This document shows positions 7,870-18,500 of a stretch of DNA of 58,863 nucleotides, one piece after another. Origin of the DNA: Flavobacteriales bacterium UBA7878 (GTDB lineage Bacteria; Bacteroidota; Bacteroidia; Flavobacteriales; Schleiferiaceae); assembly GCA_002501205.1 (NCBI GenBank), contig DLRW01000034.1, positions 1-58,863 of the forward strand, in the 5' to 3' direction. The position numbers were made by a program, and so were the translations under genes. Position 1 is the stretch's first letter. Every line of letters starts with the position of its first letter. The notes under the pieces were generated by a model that saw only the letters and a program-made list of their open reading frames with translations, made no database searches and had not been told where the DNA came from.

Positions 7870-8580
7870 TCATATTCCGATTTGAGCCGTAACAAGTGAG
7901 TAATTATCCTTTGCTTCTTTTTTCAAGCGTGATTCAATTTCACCAATAGCAATTTCAAGAGAGTTAGACTTATTCATTACATGCTGAAGTCCTAATCCAT
8001 CAATAATATCGTGTACACCATCAGAACAAATGACCAACAAATCACTCTCCTTTATTGGGTTCACTTCAAAAAACTCAACTTGAGAACTCTTCACATCACC
8101 TTGAATAGATCTTGTGACAACATGCTTGTATCTACTTACTTGATCAGGGTTCTCAATAGCACCATTGCTAATGACCTCGTTCATTAGATTGTGTGGATTG
8201 GACTCTTGAAGAAGCACATCATTTCTAAAGTGAAAAATTTTTACATCTCCTACCCAAAAAGCCTTAGCTCTTTCGGCATTCATGAGAACACCTCCGATTG
8301 TAGCTCCTGACTTTATTTCCTCAGTTTGCTTAAACTGTTTAATAACAAGGTTTGCCTTGTTTATGGCTTGTTGTATTTCCATTTCCCCTTTCTCTGAAGT
8401 ATGAGAGAGGAAGGTAAAGACACTTTCCGCTACAAGTTTCGCGGCTATTTCTCCCTTTTCATAGCCTCCCATTCCATCCACCACTAAATAAAGATATGTA
8501 TCGTGGTCAAGTTGTTGAACCGATATTACATCCTGATTTGTGGATCTTTTTCCTATGTGAGAAAATGCGATTGATTTCAC
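7870..8580 (-). CDS. PP2C-type protein phosphatase of the MADS-like locus
   Basis: A 236-residue Mg/Mn-dependent Ser/Thr phosphatase. Metal-binding motifs are visible: NQD near residue 16, VVDGMGGYEKGE near 33-44, and CSDGVHD near 180. It has no membrane segment or extra domain. It is the last gene of the eight-gene defence operon. Its GTG start overlaps the stop of the nuclease/ATPase gene (GTGA), so translation is coupled. Pairing with the kinase protein of the same operon suggests that it reverses a phosphorylation signal and keeps the system off. That role is inferred from context. Confidence 0.85.
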   Translation of the reverse strand: MKSIAFSHIGKRSTNQDVISVQQLDHDTYLYLVVDGMGGYEKGEIAAKLVAESVFTFLSHTSEKGEMEIQQAINKANLVIKQFKQTEEIKSGATIGGVLMNAERAKAFWVGDVKIFHFRNDVLLQESNPHNLMNEVISNGAIENPDQVSRYKHVVTRSIQGDVKSSQVEFFEVNPIKESDLLVICSDGVHDIIDGLGLQHVMNKSNSLEIAIGEIESRLKKEAKDNYSLVTAQIGI

Positions 8581-11500
8581 TTGTCACCAGTTGCTTGAAT
8601 TGTGCCGCCTCCATGCTTTGTAACCCTCGGCCTTGTAGATATTTTGATAGGCTTTGTTGTTACTGATTTCTCTGTTGCTTTTGTGGCCCATAAAAACCCC
8701 TCCCCTGGAATAAGGGAGCTCATATCTGCGGCTCCTAATGTGGATAATTGCGTAATGGACTTCTGAATATGTTTTAACCATTGTGGGCTATTGAACTTAT
8801 GAAGAAGTACTACAGAACTCAATTCGATTATCTCATTAGGTAAACTCGGAGGGTCCTGACTAGCAATCATAATACTCACTCCCTTGTGCCTCATTTCGCG
8901 AATGGCGGTTACAATGTTGCCTGTTAGGTCTTTATTATCCATGTACTTATGAGCCTCGTCAAATACAATAAACTTGTTAAAATGTGCCCCATTAAGATTT
9001 TTCACTGCTGAGAAAATATTCAACATGATTACAAAAAGACCTAGTGCCTCTTCCTTTACAATGAACTCATCTCTCAAGTCCACTATGATTAGACGCCCAG
9101 GTTTGAGAGCATCACGTAGCATGAAGCTATCGTCAATGTATTCTCTAGCAAAACTCAATTTCTGCCTCGCTAAGGCCTTCTGAGAATTGGACAACAGCTC
9201 TGAGGTCTCCACACTTTCGGTAATGCCGTCTAGAGTAATATTCCTCCTGTGCTGTTTCATTATTGCCTTAAGCTGCTTGATATAGGTAGAGTCATTTCCA
9301 ATTGCTCCAAGGATGAACAACCAATCCTGAACGTTTAGTTCTTTAGAATTAAAAGCAATGGGTAAAACTTCGATTGAAGGATATTCTTCCTTACGTTCTT
9401 CAATCTTGTCTTTTGGGGTAAGAATTATAACATCCTCAACACTTCCTGGATCGGCACCATATTGTTCCTTTAACTTTTTCAGCTCAGATTCCTTATCATT
9501 AGGATAGATCATGGAAGTAAACTCAGGCTCGTAATCCATGCTTTCGCTATAATGAAAGATTACTCCAGCCAGCGGAGAAGGAAGCTGATTTACATTACTG
9601 AATTGTTTAAGAACCATTTCCGAAATCGTACCAATGGTATAACTTTTTCCGCCGCCCTGAACACCAAATAAGCTAATGGTATTTGTCTCACTCAAATCAA
9701 TAGCAATCTTCTTCCCATGAATACTTTCACCAAGCACTCCATATTGATCACTGCCAGAGCTTTTGCCAATTAGTAAATCAAAACTTGGAGCTATATGATC
9801 CTCCGAATAAGATGAAGAAGGTGTTCCCTCTGCCGCCTCTAAATTCGAATCGGGTTGCATATAATCCGCTGGAACCTTTTCATTTTCTGATCTACTGGAA
9901 ACTTGCTCTTCTGACTTCCGAGGGGGATGGTTGTCAATTTTCTCTTCATCGGTAGTACCGTTCGGTTCTTTTGACTTGAATTTTTGAATAAAGGCGGCAA
10001 GCTCTTTTTTCCCGATTACTTCACTTAAATCTTCATCCAATTTGTGATCTTCAAGACGATTTGTATTCAAATCAGAATCTGGATCTAGAATTTCTTCGAT
10101 TAATTTTCCACCGAATGTAAAGAAGGTTAAATCTTGGTCAAAGGCCTCTTTTAAATGCTTCCTTTCTGCCGAAAAGTTGAAAATCATGCCTAGCTGTGTA
10201 AACTTAATCCTGAAGCCATTGTCAAGGTATTGAAGAAACGCTAAATAACTTTCATAGGCATTCTCAGACAAGTAGTTATAGCGATAAGCACGTTCGATAT
10301 AAAAGCTTAAAAGTGACTTAAGCTCTTTATTCTTCACCTCTCTATCCAAACGGTCATTTGACAAATGATATTCTGGATCGAAATGAACTCTCAAAGCCTC
10401 GATTGTATTCTCAATTTGCTCTCGCATTTTGACTTTTAGATCATCTCGATCTGCCTCACTGATTGACTTACGGCACTTAATCTCAATTACAGAAAAAGTA
10501 ATTTCTCGAAGTTCAGGGTCAATGGATACCAATAAATTATCTGCTCGACTTTTACTCTCTGAAGGAAGGTTTTCAAACAGGTTTTGGTGTAAGTCTATAG
10601 GAATGAGAAATGCCTCCTTCAAGAATCCTTTCTTCTCTAATACCCGTTTTGTAAATGCCGACCCAATGACTTCAAATGCCTTATTTTTTGAAGAATTTAA
10701 TTGTAATACGAGCGAGCTACTTACCGCTCTTAGGTCTTCTAAGAGGAGCCTTATTTTTTCTTGATCTTCTGAATTATGAACATTAAGGTTGAATTCTTCG
10801 AAATGTGGTCCTAACAAGCCAAGTACTTCTGAGGTTGGCCTCGTGGTTAAAAATGATGATACCCCCGACAACTCTTCACCTGGAACATAGTCTAATAGGA
10901 ATGGTATTTTACCTTCCTTGGAAGGTTGATCAAAAATCTGAGGGCCTAAATTCCTGTCAAAGGTTATAACCCAGTCAGAATGGTCATGCAGATGTGTTAA
11001 TAGAACTTTGTCTCGGTCATTAAGCCTCAACTGGGTTGATGGTATTGAGTCCGTAGGCTTTGATGCCAAAGCACCAGCTACAAATGACTGAATATTATCA
11101 AAAAGCTGTACCCCAATATCACCACTTCCTTTGTATTTAATGGGTAGCTCATTTCCTCTAACATAGCGATTCCACTTTATCTGATCACCATTTTCATCCA
11201 CAGAAACTGATGACTCGGAAATCAACCCATTGACATAAAAGTTACGGTCAGGTTTAAATGGTTTAATTAATTCAACGGTCACTGGGAAAGGACTGACCAA
11301 GAAGCTTAGGTGAGATGTGAACCTAGAAGGCTCCGTTAAATAGTCCGAAATACTATTAATTGAAAATCTTAACTTAGGAAACAGTCGGTTTTTAGATGGC
11401 TGGGAGAAAGCTTCTGCTTCTTCCGAAACATTTGAGTCTGGATTTAAGAGGTTTCTAAGGGACTCTCCGTGCTCAATAATCTTATCATCTCCCTTGAAAA

Positions 11501-13976
11501 TGCGAATCTCATACTTAACCATTTTAAAGCTGAGATCCTTCTCTAGTTCAACAAAAGTATCTGCAAACACTGAAGCATCTCCAGCATTAAACAAGTTTAT
11601 TATAAGCTTATCCGTATAGGGATGCTGGGCTAAATAGTTTCTAATATGTCTAGCTACCAGTCTCTGACTTATCTCTGTTTCAACGTAATTCTCTTTAGTT
11701 ACATTAAACAACTGCCTAAAATAGTGCTTAAGCTGACGAGAAATTGAAGTCATACCACCGTCATTCACATTTGGCAAGGATCTTAGGTATAAGCCCCAAC
11801 CGTAAGCTAATTCTCCAGTGTAGTGGAAACTTTTAAAAGTACTGGGCTCTACTAATACTAGCGGGTTGTTTTCAGGAGATAAATGCCCCTCAAACATCAA
11901 TTCTAGGTTTTTAGTCCAAGAATCTCTATGAGTCGGATAATCACTCGTCTTTTTCTCCCAGCTATTAAAAACCTCAATTAGCTGAATTAGCCATGTTAAT
12001 CTCAACGGATGCAAAGGTGAAAGCAATAAAGCTTCGATTGGCTGACCGTCAGGAAGCTTCGTTTTTACTCTCGCTACATCAAGCATCTGAAGCTCCGTAA
12101 GAAAAGCTTGTATTTTGCTTTTCTCATCTGCACTTAAATCTTCACTTGCAACCTGTTCCTTGAGAGTTTTAGTCCAATCTGTAAGCTTCCTTAAATATTC
12201 TTTGAGTTTTGCGTATTGATTGAAGATATCAGCAGTTTCCAGTACCCCATCGTTTTTCTCGTTCGAAGTTTTGATTGCATGGAAAATCTCCTTTCTCAGC
12301 TTAACAATTGGATTTGGAACAATACTGGTAAGCTCACTGTCAATAAATGAGAGAGACTCGAATCCAACAGCTAATGAATTACTTTTTAATGACGCCTTAA
12401 CATGACCAAATGATCCTGGGTTGTCCAAAAACCTACTCTCAATAATACGTAACTTGGAGGATAGGTTTATTTGGTAATTGTGCCTTTCGGAATAGTTTAT
12501 ATGAAAGGTAGAAGTATGTTTTGTTGTATCGGTCAACCAGATGTTTGAGTCCTCAGAAGGAATTGGTAGATCCGTTTCGTCTCCGGATTTTATCTTCTCA
12601 ATTCTATACTTAAAATAAGCTTGGAGAACATTGTTTACCTTGTCCTTTCGTTGATTATTTTCTCGATCTACAGATTCTTCAATTACATAATCGAAGTCTT
12701 CAGAATCACATGAGAGTTTATAAGGGAAAGAGCTTTTTGTAACAGTGTCATCTTTTTGTTTTGCGTCTTCATATGCCTTCTGAATCTTCAAATCTTTGAA
12801 GTCGTCATCAGCATTAAGAATATTGCCATGTTCATCCTCTGCCAGTACTTTGAAGAAGTAAGAGCCTTCTTCAATAATATTAGGGCTTAATTCCACAGTC
12901 GCCTCACGATATGACCTGTTTGAGGCGGAGTTCTTTAATTTCCGCAGAACAGAAACCTCTTCTCCAGCACCTCCGTCCACCGCCATAAGAATGACCTTGA
13001 AGTACCTTAAATCAGAAATGTCTTTGGGGTTGGGGTTGGTACTGAATCTTACCCTCACCTTAGCGGTCTTATTCTCTTCAACGTGCAGTACTTTCCGGCC
13101 TTCCTCAATCTTAAAATCTCCGGATTTAATTTCTTCGGAAAAAAGACGGATGTGGGTAAAGTCAAGGTCAGGAATCTTCCAGTTTGCAAAATTTAGCTGT
13201 GGATAATCATCATGAATAATCCTGCATATATCTTCTATACTTCTAGCTTCTTTTTCACTTTTTATAAATCCGACCAGTTCCTTCTGTAGGGAGTTTGGTT
13301 CTAGTGGAAGATCTGCAACGCGATCGTAAAGTGGCTTATTAAACGACCCTAGCAGTTCAACACTTTTTAGGTTAAAATTTAATCTTGATCTGGTTTTTTC
13401 AAGCTCCACGATCAATTGATCATCGGGCAAGAGGTTTAGCAGGTGAATGTTGTTTCCAATAGAAATGGTAGAGTAACCCTCCACCTCAAGTGACAGTAGG
13501 TATTTAATGATTTGAACTGTACCAATATTGGTAGAGTCCAGATATTGAATGATTTCACCTTTTATAACCGAGCGATATTCACCGGGAATCGTATTAACCA
13601 AATTTTCAAGCAGCTTTTGCTCAATTCCTTCCAAAGAGATTTCCTTGAAAGTGGCATTTCCGTATGAATCCTCGGCTGCCGTTCTGCTATTTGACGGAAT
13701 AAGCACTAATAGTGGGGCATTTTGCTTATTCCTAAGCTCTACTAGCTTAGTCGCTGAAATAAACTGGGCGCCTGGTTCATGGTCTTCAGAAACTATGAAA
13801 GTATCAATACTAGGAAACTCACCCTTCAATAAGTTCCATAGATGTAAAAGCTCATCCCGGCCTAAACCGGTTATTTTCATGCAATGACCCGGCAAGGCAC
13901 TTTCAAGATCAGGTCTATGAAGATCCAGTATCTGATCAATTATCCGCTTGTAATATGTGTTAATAGTGTTGGTCAT
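8577..13976 (-). CDS. Large nuclease-HerA ATPase, MADS/DptH-like effector
   Basis: A 1799-residue protein. The N-terminal 1100 residues are helical and beta-mixed with no family I can name. Near residue 1160-1170 a PD-(D/E)XK-type nuclease signature appears (LLVSIDPEL, then FSVIEIKCRK). A charged linker (about 1330-1390) leads to a HerA/FtsK-type ATPase: Walker A FGVQGGGKSYT near 1440, Walker B FIVFDEAHKYMD near 1675, and a sensor segment IASQDPPSLP. The architecture resembles DptH of phosphorothioation-linked restriction and the large ATP-binding protein of MADS (MAD8, from memory). It would translocate on and cut unmodified DNA. It is the probable restriction effector because no HsdR gene is present. 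Confidence 0.8.
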   Translation of the reverse strand: MTNTINTYYKRIIDQILDLHRPDLESALPGHCMKITGLGRDELLHLWNLLKGEFPSIDTFIVSEDHEPGAQFISATKLVELRNKQNAPLLVLIPSNSRTAAEDSYGNATFKEISLEGIEQKLLENLVNTIPGEYRSVIKGEIIQYLDSTNIGTVQIIKYLLSLEVEGYSTISIGNNIHLLNLLPDDQLIVELEKTRSRLNFNLKSVELLGSFNKPLYDRVADLPLEPNSLQKELVGFIKSEKEARSIEDICRIIHDDYPQLNFANWKIPDLDFTHIRLFSEEIKSGDFKIEEGRKVLHVEENKTAKVRVRFSTNPNPKDISDLRYFKVILMAVDGGAGEEVSVLRKLKNSASNRSYREATVELSPNIIEEGSYFFKVLAEDEHGNILNADDDFKDLKIQKAYEDAKQKDDTVTKSSFPYKLSCDSEDFDYVIEESVDRENNQRKDKVNNVLQAYFKYRIEKIKSGDETDLPIPSEDSNIWLTDTTKHTSTFHINYSERHNYQINLSSKLRIIESRFLDNPGSFGHVKASLKSNSLAVGFESLSFIDSELTSIVPNPIVKLRKEIFHAIKTSNEKNDGVLETADIFNQYAKLKEYLRKLTDWTKTLKEQVASEDLSADEKSKIQAFLTELQMLDVARVKTKLPDGQPIEALLLSPLHPLRLTWLIQLIEVFNSWEKKTSDYPTHRDSWTKNLELMFEGHLSPENNPLVLVEPSTFKSFHYTGELAYGWGLYLRSLPNVNDGGMTSISRQLKHYFRQLFNVTKENYVETEISQRLVARHIRNYLAQHPYTDKLIINLFNAGDASVFADTFVELEKDLSFKMVKYEIRIFKGDDKIIEHGESLRNLLNPDSNVSEEAEAFSQPSKNRLFPKLRFSINSISDYLTEPSRFTSHLSFLVSPFPVTVELIKPFKPDRNFYVNGLISESSVSVDENGDQIKWNRYVRGNELPIKYKGSGDIGVQLFDNIQSFVAGALASKPTDSIPSTQLRLNDRDKVLLTHLHDHSDWVITFDRNLGPQIFDQPSKEGKIPFLLDYVPGEELSGVSSFLTTRPTSEVLGLLGPHFEEFNLNVHNSEDQEKIRLLLEDLRAVSSSLVLQLNSSKNKAFEVIGSAFTKRVLEKKGFLKEAFLIPIDLHQNLFENLPSESKSRADNLLVSIDPELREITFSVIEIKCRKSISEADRDDLKVKMREQIENTIEALRVHFDPEYHLSNDRLDREVKNKELKSLLSFYIERAYRYNYLSENAYESYLAFLQYLDNGFRIKFTQLGMIFNFSAERKHLKEAFDQDLTFFTFGGKLIEEILDPDSDLNTNRLEDHKLDEDLSEVIGKKELAAFIQKFKSKEPNGTTDEEKIDNHPPRKSEEQVSSRSENEKVPADYMQPDSNLEAAEGTPSSSYSEDHIAPSFDLLIGKSSGSDQYGVLGESIHGKKIAIDLSETNTISLFGVQGGGKSYTIGTISEMVLKQFSNVNQLPSPLAGVIFHYSESMDYEPEFTSMIYPNDKESELKKLKEQYGADPGSVEDVIILTPKDKIEERKEEYPSIEVLPIAFNSKELNVQDWLFILGAIGNDSTYIKQLKAIMKQHRRNITLDGITESVETSELLSNSQKALARQKLSFAREYIDDSFMLRDALKPGRLIIVDLRDEFIVKEEALGLFVIMLNIFSAVKNLNGAHFNKFIVFDEAHKYMDNKDLTGNIVTAIREMRHKGVSIMIASQDPPSLPNEIIELSSVVLLHKFNSPQWLKHIQKSITQLSTLGAADMSSLIPGEGFLWATKATEKSVTTKPIKISTRPRVTKHGGGTIQATGDK

Positions 13977-13982
13977 ATGATT

Positions 13983-15545
13983 TTACTGGGCATTCAATTC
14001 ATATCTCGGTCTAATACGCTGAAGGATGTATGCATCGCTCAGATCATTGTAAAAGCCTATTTGTCTCAATTTCATTTTAAAAGCATCAAGATTCTCTTTA
14101 AATGCTAAATGTGTTTGTAAGTCGGCATCTGCAAAGCGATCCTCTCCAAGGCCATTAATAATTAAACCATATCTTTTTCGGATCAGTGATACTAACTCCT
14201 CTATCGAAAGGCTCCTGGTCTGGAACTGATTTTCATTTGCTTCTAGAACGAGAATTTGTACCAAAGTTTCTAATAACCGAGTTCCAAGGACAAATCGACG
14301 AGGATGTTTTCTACTTCTTCCCTGAGCCATAAAACCCCGATCGCTGTTCTTTTGAGCCAGGTTGTCAATGAGCTGAACATGATACTTATACTGGTAATTC
14401 CCTCGAGCTTTTAATATCAACTCAATATATCTATCGAAATAGGTGTCCTCGTATTTGACAAGGTCTTCTATAAGAAGGCGATCATCCTCTTCAAGCGAAC
14501 TGTATAGGTTATCCCACTGAGTCTCAAAGTATATTTCAAAATCTTCAGGTTTATCATGAAGAATCTTCAAAGCCTCATCTAGGTTTCTAGAATTTGACTT
14601 GTCCAATTTTAACCTTCTCAACGCTGCATTGACTTGGAATGTCGACTTTACGTAGTCGTAAATCTTATTGGTCAAGTTTGCTGCGTCTTCTGCTGCAATC
14701 TTCGCCACTTTGCTTTCAAAATCATCAGTGACGTCTAGTACAATACTCCAATCATCTTCAATTGATGTTTTTCCAGAATTGACCATTTCCGGAAAGAAAT
14801 GAATCAACTTTTGGAGATATAGGGATAAATGAAACGATGTGATAGTCTTCAAGTAATCAATCAATACACTCCTTGGAATCAATCTCTTATATACCAATAA
14901 CCTTCGGACATCGTCACAGTATAATTCTGCCTGTTCATCGAGTATTGGGCTAATCTGATTTAAAGTTGAGCTACTCTCTAAAAAACCGGGCTTAACATTT
15001 TTAATAATGTGAAGGAGCCCAAGACTATCTACATCTAATCCATTAGATTGAGATATCTTTCCAGTGGTTTGATCCCACCCCTCCATTAAAAAATTCTTTA
15101 GGTCTTCTTTAACCGTCGGGTTGGCACCTAGCATCAAGTAAACTTGATCAGCAGTGTTATAATCTCTAGTATTCGCAGCGTTTCTGACCCTATAACTCTC
15201 GAGGTGAATAGGTCGTAGGGAGGAGATCTTTTCCTTATCAATATTTCCTCGAAATACCATATTTACCAAGTTACTTCGCATCCATAACTCAGCAGCCTCC
15301 GGGTTTTCCTTGAAACCGTCTATTGAACCATCTTCCTCTAGTTTATGAAAGACCTTCTTCAAAGTTTCAAGCTCAATAAAAGAACTACCACCGGATCTGG
15401 CTCTTTGCTTCGGTCTGATCCCATTGTGCTTCAAGAGCATGAATAGGTTAACCAAGGTATTATCAATATTAACTGCTTTGGCATCAGCAGTAAAAATGAG
15501 CTCATTCCGGAAGAGACTTTCTTCTTTATTTAGTTTTATGGCCAT
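13983..15545 (-). CDS. 520-aa MADS-associated protein of unknown fold
   Basis: A mostly helical 520-residue protein without a catalytic motif I can recognise. No membrane segment or signal peptide is seen. It sits 6 bases upstream of the nuclease/ATPase gene and 2 bases downstream of the kinase gene, so it is made with them. Proteins of this size occupy the same slot, between the kinase and the large ATPase, in MADS loci (called MAD7 there, from memory). An adaptor or substrate of the kinase is a reasonable guess, not shown by the sequence. Confidence 0.7.
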   Translation of the reverse strand: MAIKLNKEESLFRNELIFTADAKAVNIDNTLVNLFMLLKHNGIRPKQRARSGGSSFIELETLKKVFHKLEEDGSIDGFKENPEAAELWMRSNLVNMVFRGNIDKEKISSLRPIHLESYRVRNAANTRDYNTADQVYLMLGANPTVKEDLKNFLMEGWDQTTGKISQSNGLDVDSLGLLHIIKNVKPGFLESSSTLNQISPILDEQAELYCDDVRRLLVYKRLIPRSVLIDYLKTITSFHLSLYLQKLIHFFPEMVNSGKTSIEDDWSIVLDVTDDFESKVAKIAAEDAANLTNKIYDYVKSTFQVNAALRRLKLDKSNSRNLDEALKILHDKPEDFEIYFETQWDNLYSSLEEDDRLLIEDLVKYEDTYFDRYIELILKARGNYQYKYHVQLIDNLAQKNSDRGFMAQGRSRKHPRRFVLGTRLLETLVQILVLEANENQFQTRSLSIEELVSLIRKRYGLIINGLGEDRFADADLQTHLAFKENLDAFKMKLRQIGFYNDLSDAYILQRIRPRYELNAQ

Positions 15546-15547
15546 AT

Positions 15548-18500
15548 CTACAATTCCATTGTTTGAATGAGTAGTCGACTTTTTTGGTCCTTACTGATTT
15601 TATAGAACTCATTGTTATCTTTTGTCACGACCACCTCCTCGTAATTCAAATTTTCCAAGAGGTTTTTGAATATGATGAGTTCTACAAACTTTCCTCTCAA
15701 GTCATTTAATGAAGGGCTAAATCCTTGTTGAATAAAATAGAGCATCTCATAAAGGTCAAGAGATATGGTAAGCTTGATATGCTTTTCATCACGATGACGG
15801 AAGGTTAAGCTATCGGGCTCATACTCCAGGTATTTTACCAAGTGATCTGTTCTATTTACAAACAATTCAAAGTCTTTCAAGTCAAACAACCTGAAAGATT
15901 TACTGAATGGATCTTTAATTTCAGAGGAAGAAAGCACAAGGTAGTTTTGATCTATTCCTTGATTATCACATCCTTCATTTAAGGAAATTGCTCTTGAAAC
16001 ACTGGCCTTAGTCAGGTCATTTGTGTCTCCTTCTCTCAACACTTTTACAAACTTAAAGACAGAGTGGTACGGCAGTCTTTTAAGATAGGATGGAATCATA
16101 GCATTATCCTCTTGACCGCCCCTTGAAAAACCATTTTTCATTGAAATCAACTCAGCTTTCCCTTCAAAGAAATGGTGTCTAACAAAGGACTTCTGAATGA
16201 TTTTTATTCGTTGCATGACTTTCTCATCTTGCTCGTAAGTAGGCTTGATCCTTTCAACACCATTAAAAGCTTCTAATAATGAGAGCTCTCGTTCCGCAAA
16301 CTCTAAAAAATCTTTGTCTAAGTGCTTACCAAAGAACAAGTCCCTATCTAAGTCTGGAATAGCAACTTCACCAATATCAGTCTCTCTCAATAGCTTAATA
16401 AGTCTATCCTGATTACCAGAATCATCAATATTCGGATTGGTTAGGTTGAAGTAGTAATACTGCCAGTAACTTTCTGGACTTCCATTGCTCTTATTAAATA
16501 GATCTTCGACTTCACTACAGTCAAAATCGCGGGTTAGGGTAAATGCAATGAAGGATCTCAAATCCCTCATTGTAATATGTAGTTCCCGTTTCAGGCTGGC
16601 CGTTTTCAATAACCACTCCATTCGCGTAATTACCTCTTCACCAGCTGCTGTGTCGTTGAAAGAGTCAACATTGTATTTGATGAAACATTGATTTGCCAAT
16701 GAGCAGCCTTCGCATTTATTCCAAAGCCCTTTTTGCGTTAGAGCCTTTACTTGCTGTCTAAACAAACTTGGCTCATCCGGCAACTGAGTGGCCACAGATC
16801 GCAAGTTCAAGTTAATGATCATCAACCCGTCAGGAAGTTCATGATGCCCCTCATTATAGAAATAATCCTCTATATGGTTATGCAGAATTTTATGCTTCTC
16901 AGTAGTTTTAAGAAACTCTACGAGCCTACCTTCATTGATAGCTATGATTCGACCTTCTGAAGCTTCATTGTAGTTCTTAAGATTCTCAAAAGGCCTAAAA
17001 AATGCCTCCAAGACATCGTTATTAGCTCGCTCATCTTCATCCTGTGAACCATCATAATTACTTTCATACGGAATGCCCTGTATCGAAAACTTTGCCCCGT
17101 TTTTATTTTCAAAATGTTCGAGGTTTTTTATGGCATTATCGTATTCAATTCTCTTAATAAATGCCGTTTTCCCATCTCCAGCATTACCTGTAATAATCAG
17201 TAGTTTAAACTTACCATCAAGGATGTCGGGTAAAAGCTTTTTATCCAGTCTAGAGGGAGTGTAGGTCAGTTTATCAAAATCGGATGTCAGCTCACCAGCA
17301 CGTGTACCGAAGTTCCCTTTTTTAGATTGACTGTATAGAGAGTTGATATACCCTACGAAGTCCAGGCCTTCGACGTTGTATTTATAGGCATTTAACTCAT
17401 CCCTGTGATTTTCAAATAAGGTATTGAGAGCCTCGTGAACTCTTTCAATATTTCCTTCATTGAAGTTTCTTGCCCCTCCATCCCAAAAGCTATCGTTCAC
17501 TACAACCGTACTATCAATCTTGAGAACCAAATCAATGCGCTCTTGAAGTGAAAGGCTGCCTTTATACTTGAACAGTTTCGTTTTGAAATTTTCAAAAGAA
17601 TGAAGAATGGTCTTTTCAAGCTCATAAAATGTGGCCATTTTATCGAATAGCTTGATCCTTAATCCGGTTTGATTAATAAATAGTTCAACATGATAGAGTT
17701 GAGCATCATTTGTAACCTCTGGTGCGTCTTCTGGCCGACTTGAAAGCAAACCGTCTTCGCCAATTGCCTTAAGTGCCTGAAGCATTTCCTCGGCATCTTT
17801 GAATCTATCCTTGCTATTAGGACTGATTGCTTTCAAAAGAAAATTGGCAAACTCCTCCGAAATTCGGTCTTCAATGCTTTTTGGATTCAATGGATCCTTA
17901 CTCATTAGAGGCATCTTGCCTGGAGCCCAAGGGTATTGCTTACATACCAATTCAAAAAGAGTTATCCCAAGAGCAAAAGTGTCTGCTGATTTATCCCAAT
18001 TAACTTTATAGTTATCCGTGATTAAATCCGGAGCCAAGTAGGGGTTAGTTCCCACGAAATCTTGGTTGTCATCAGCAAACGATGCAACATTAAAGTCGAT
18101 TAGAACAAACCTTTTTTGGTTGTCCCAGATGATATTCTGTGGTTTGATATCCCTATGCAGAACAGGCTTAGGCATATTCTGCATTGAACTCAAAGCACTA
18201 AGTATGTCAACACCTACTTGATATACACGATGGATAGGTAATCGTGCGTCCGTACGGGTGTACATGCTTAAATTCTCACCATCCAGGAATTCCATGACCG
18301 TAAAGAATTGTCCCGAAGATGCAATGTCATTCCATACAAACTTTACAATATTTGGATGAGCCAGGTCCTTAAGGGCTTCATACTCATCGGTTACAGATTT
18401 TGCATTTACACTCTCATGAAAGAGCTTCATTGTGAAATACTTATCCTGTAAACTATGCTTTACCTTAAAAACTTTTGAATACCCTCCTTTACCAAGAGTT

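Noticed and set aside
8584..8781. 65-codon minus-strand frame inside the large ATPase gene
   Set aside because: It is an alternative frame of the C-terminal end of the 1799-aa gene, with no start context or family feature.
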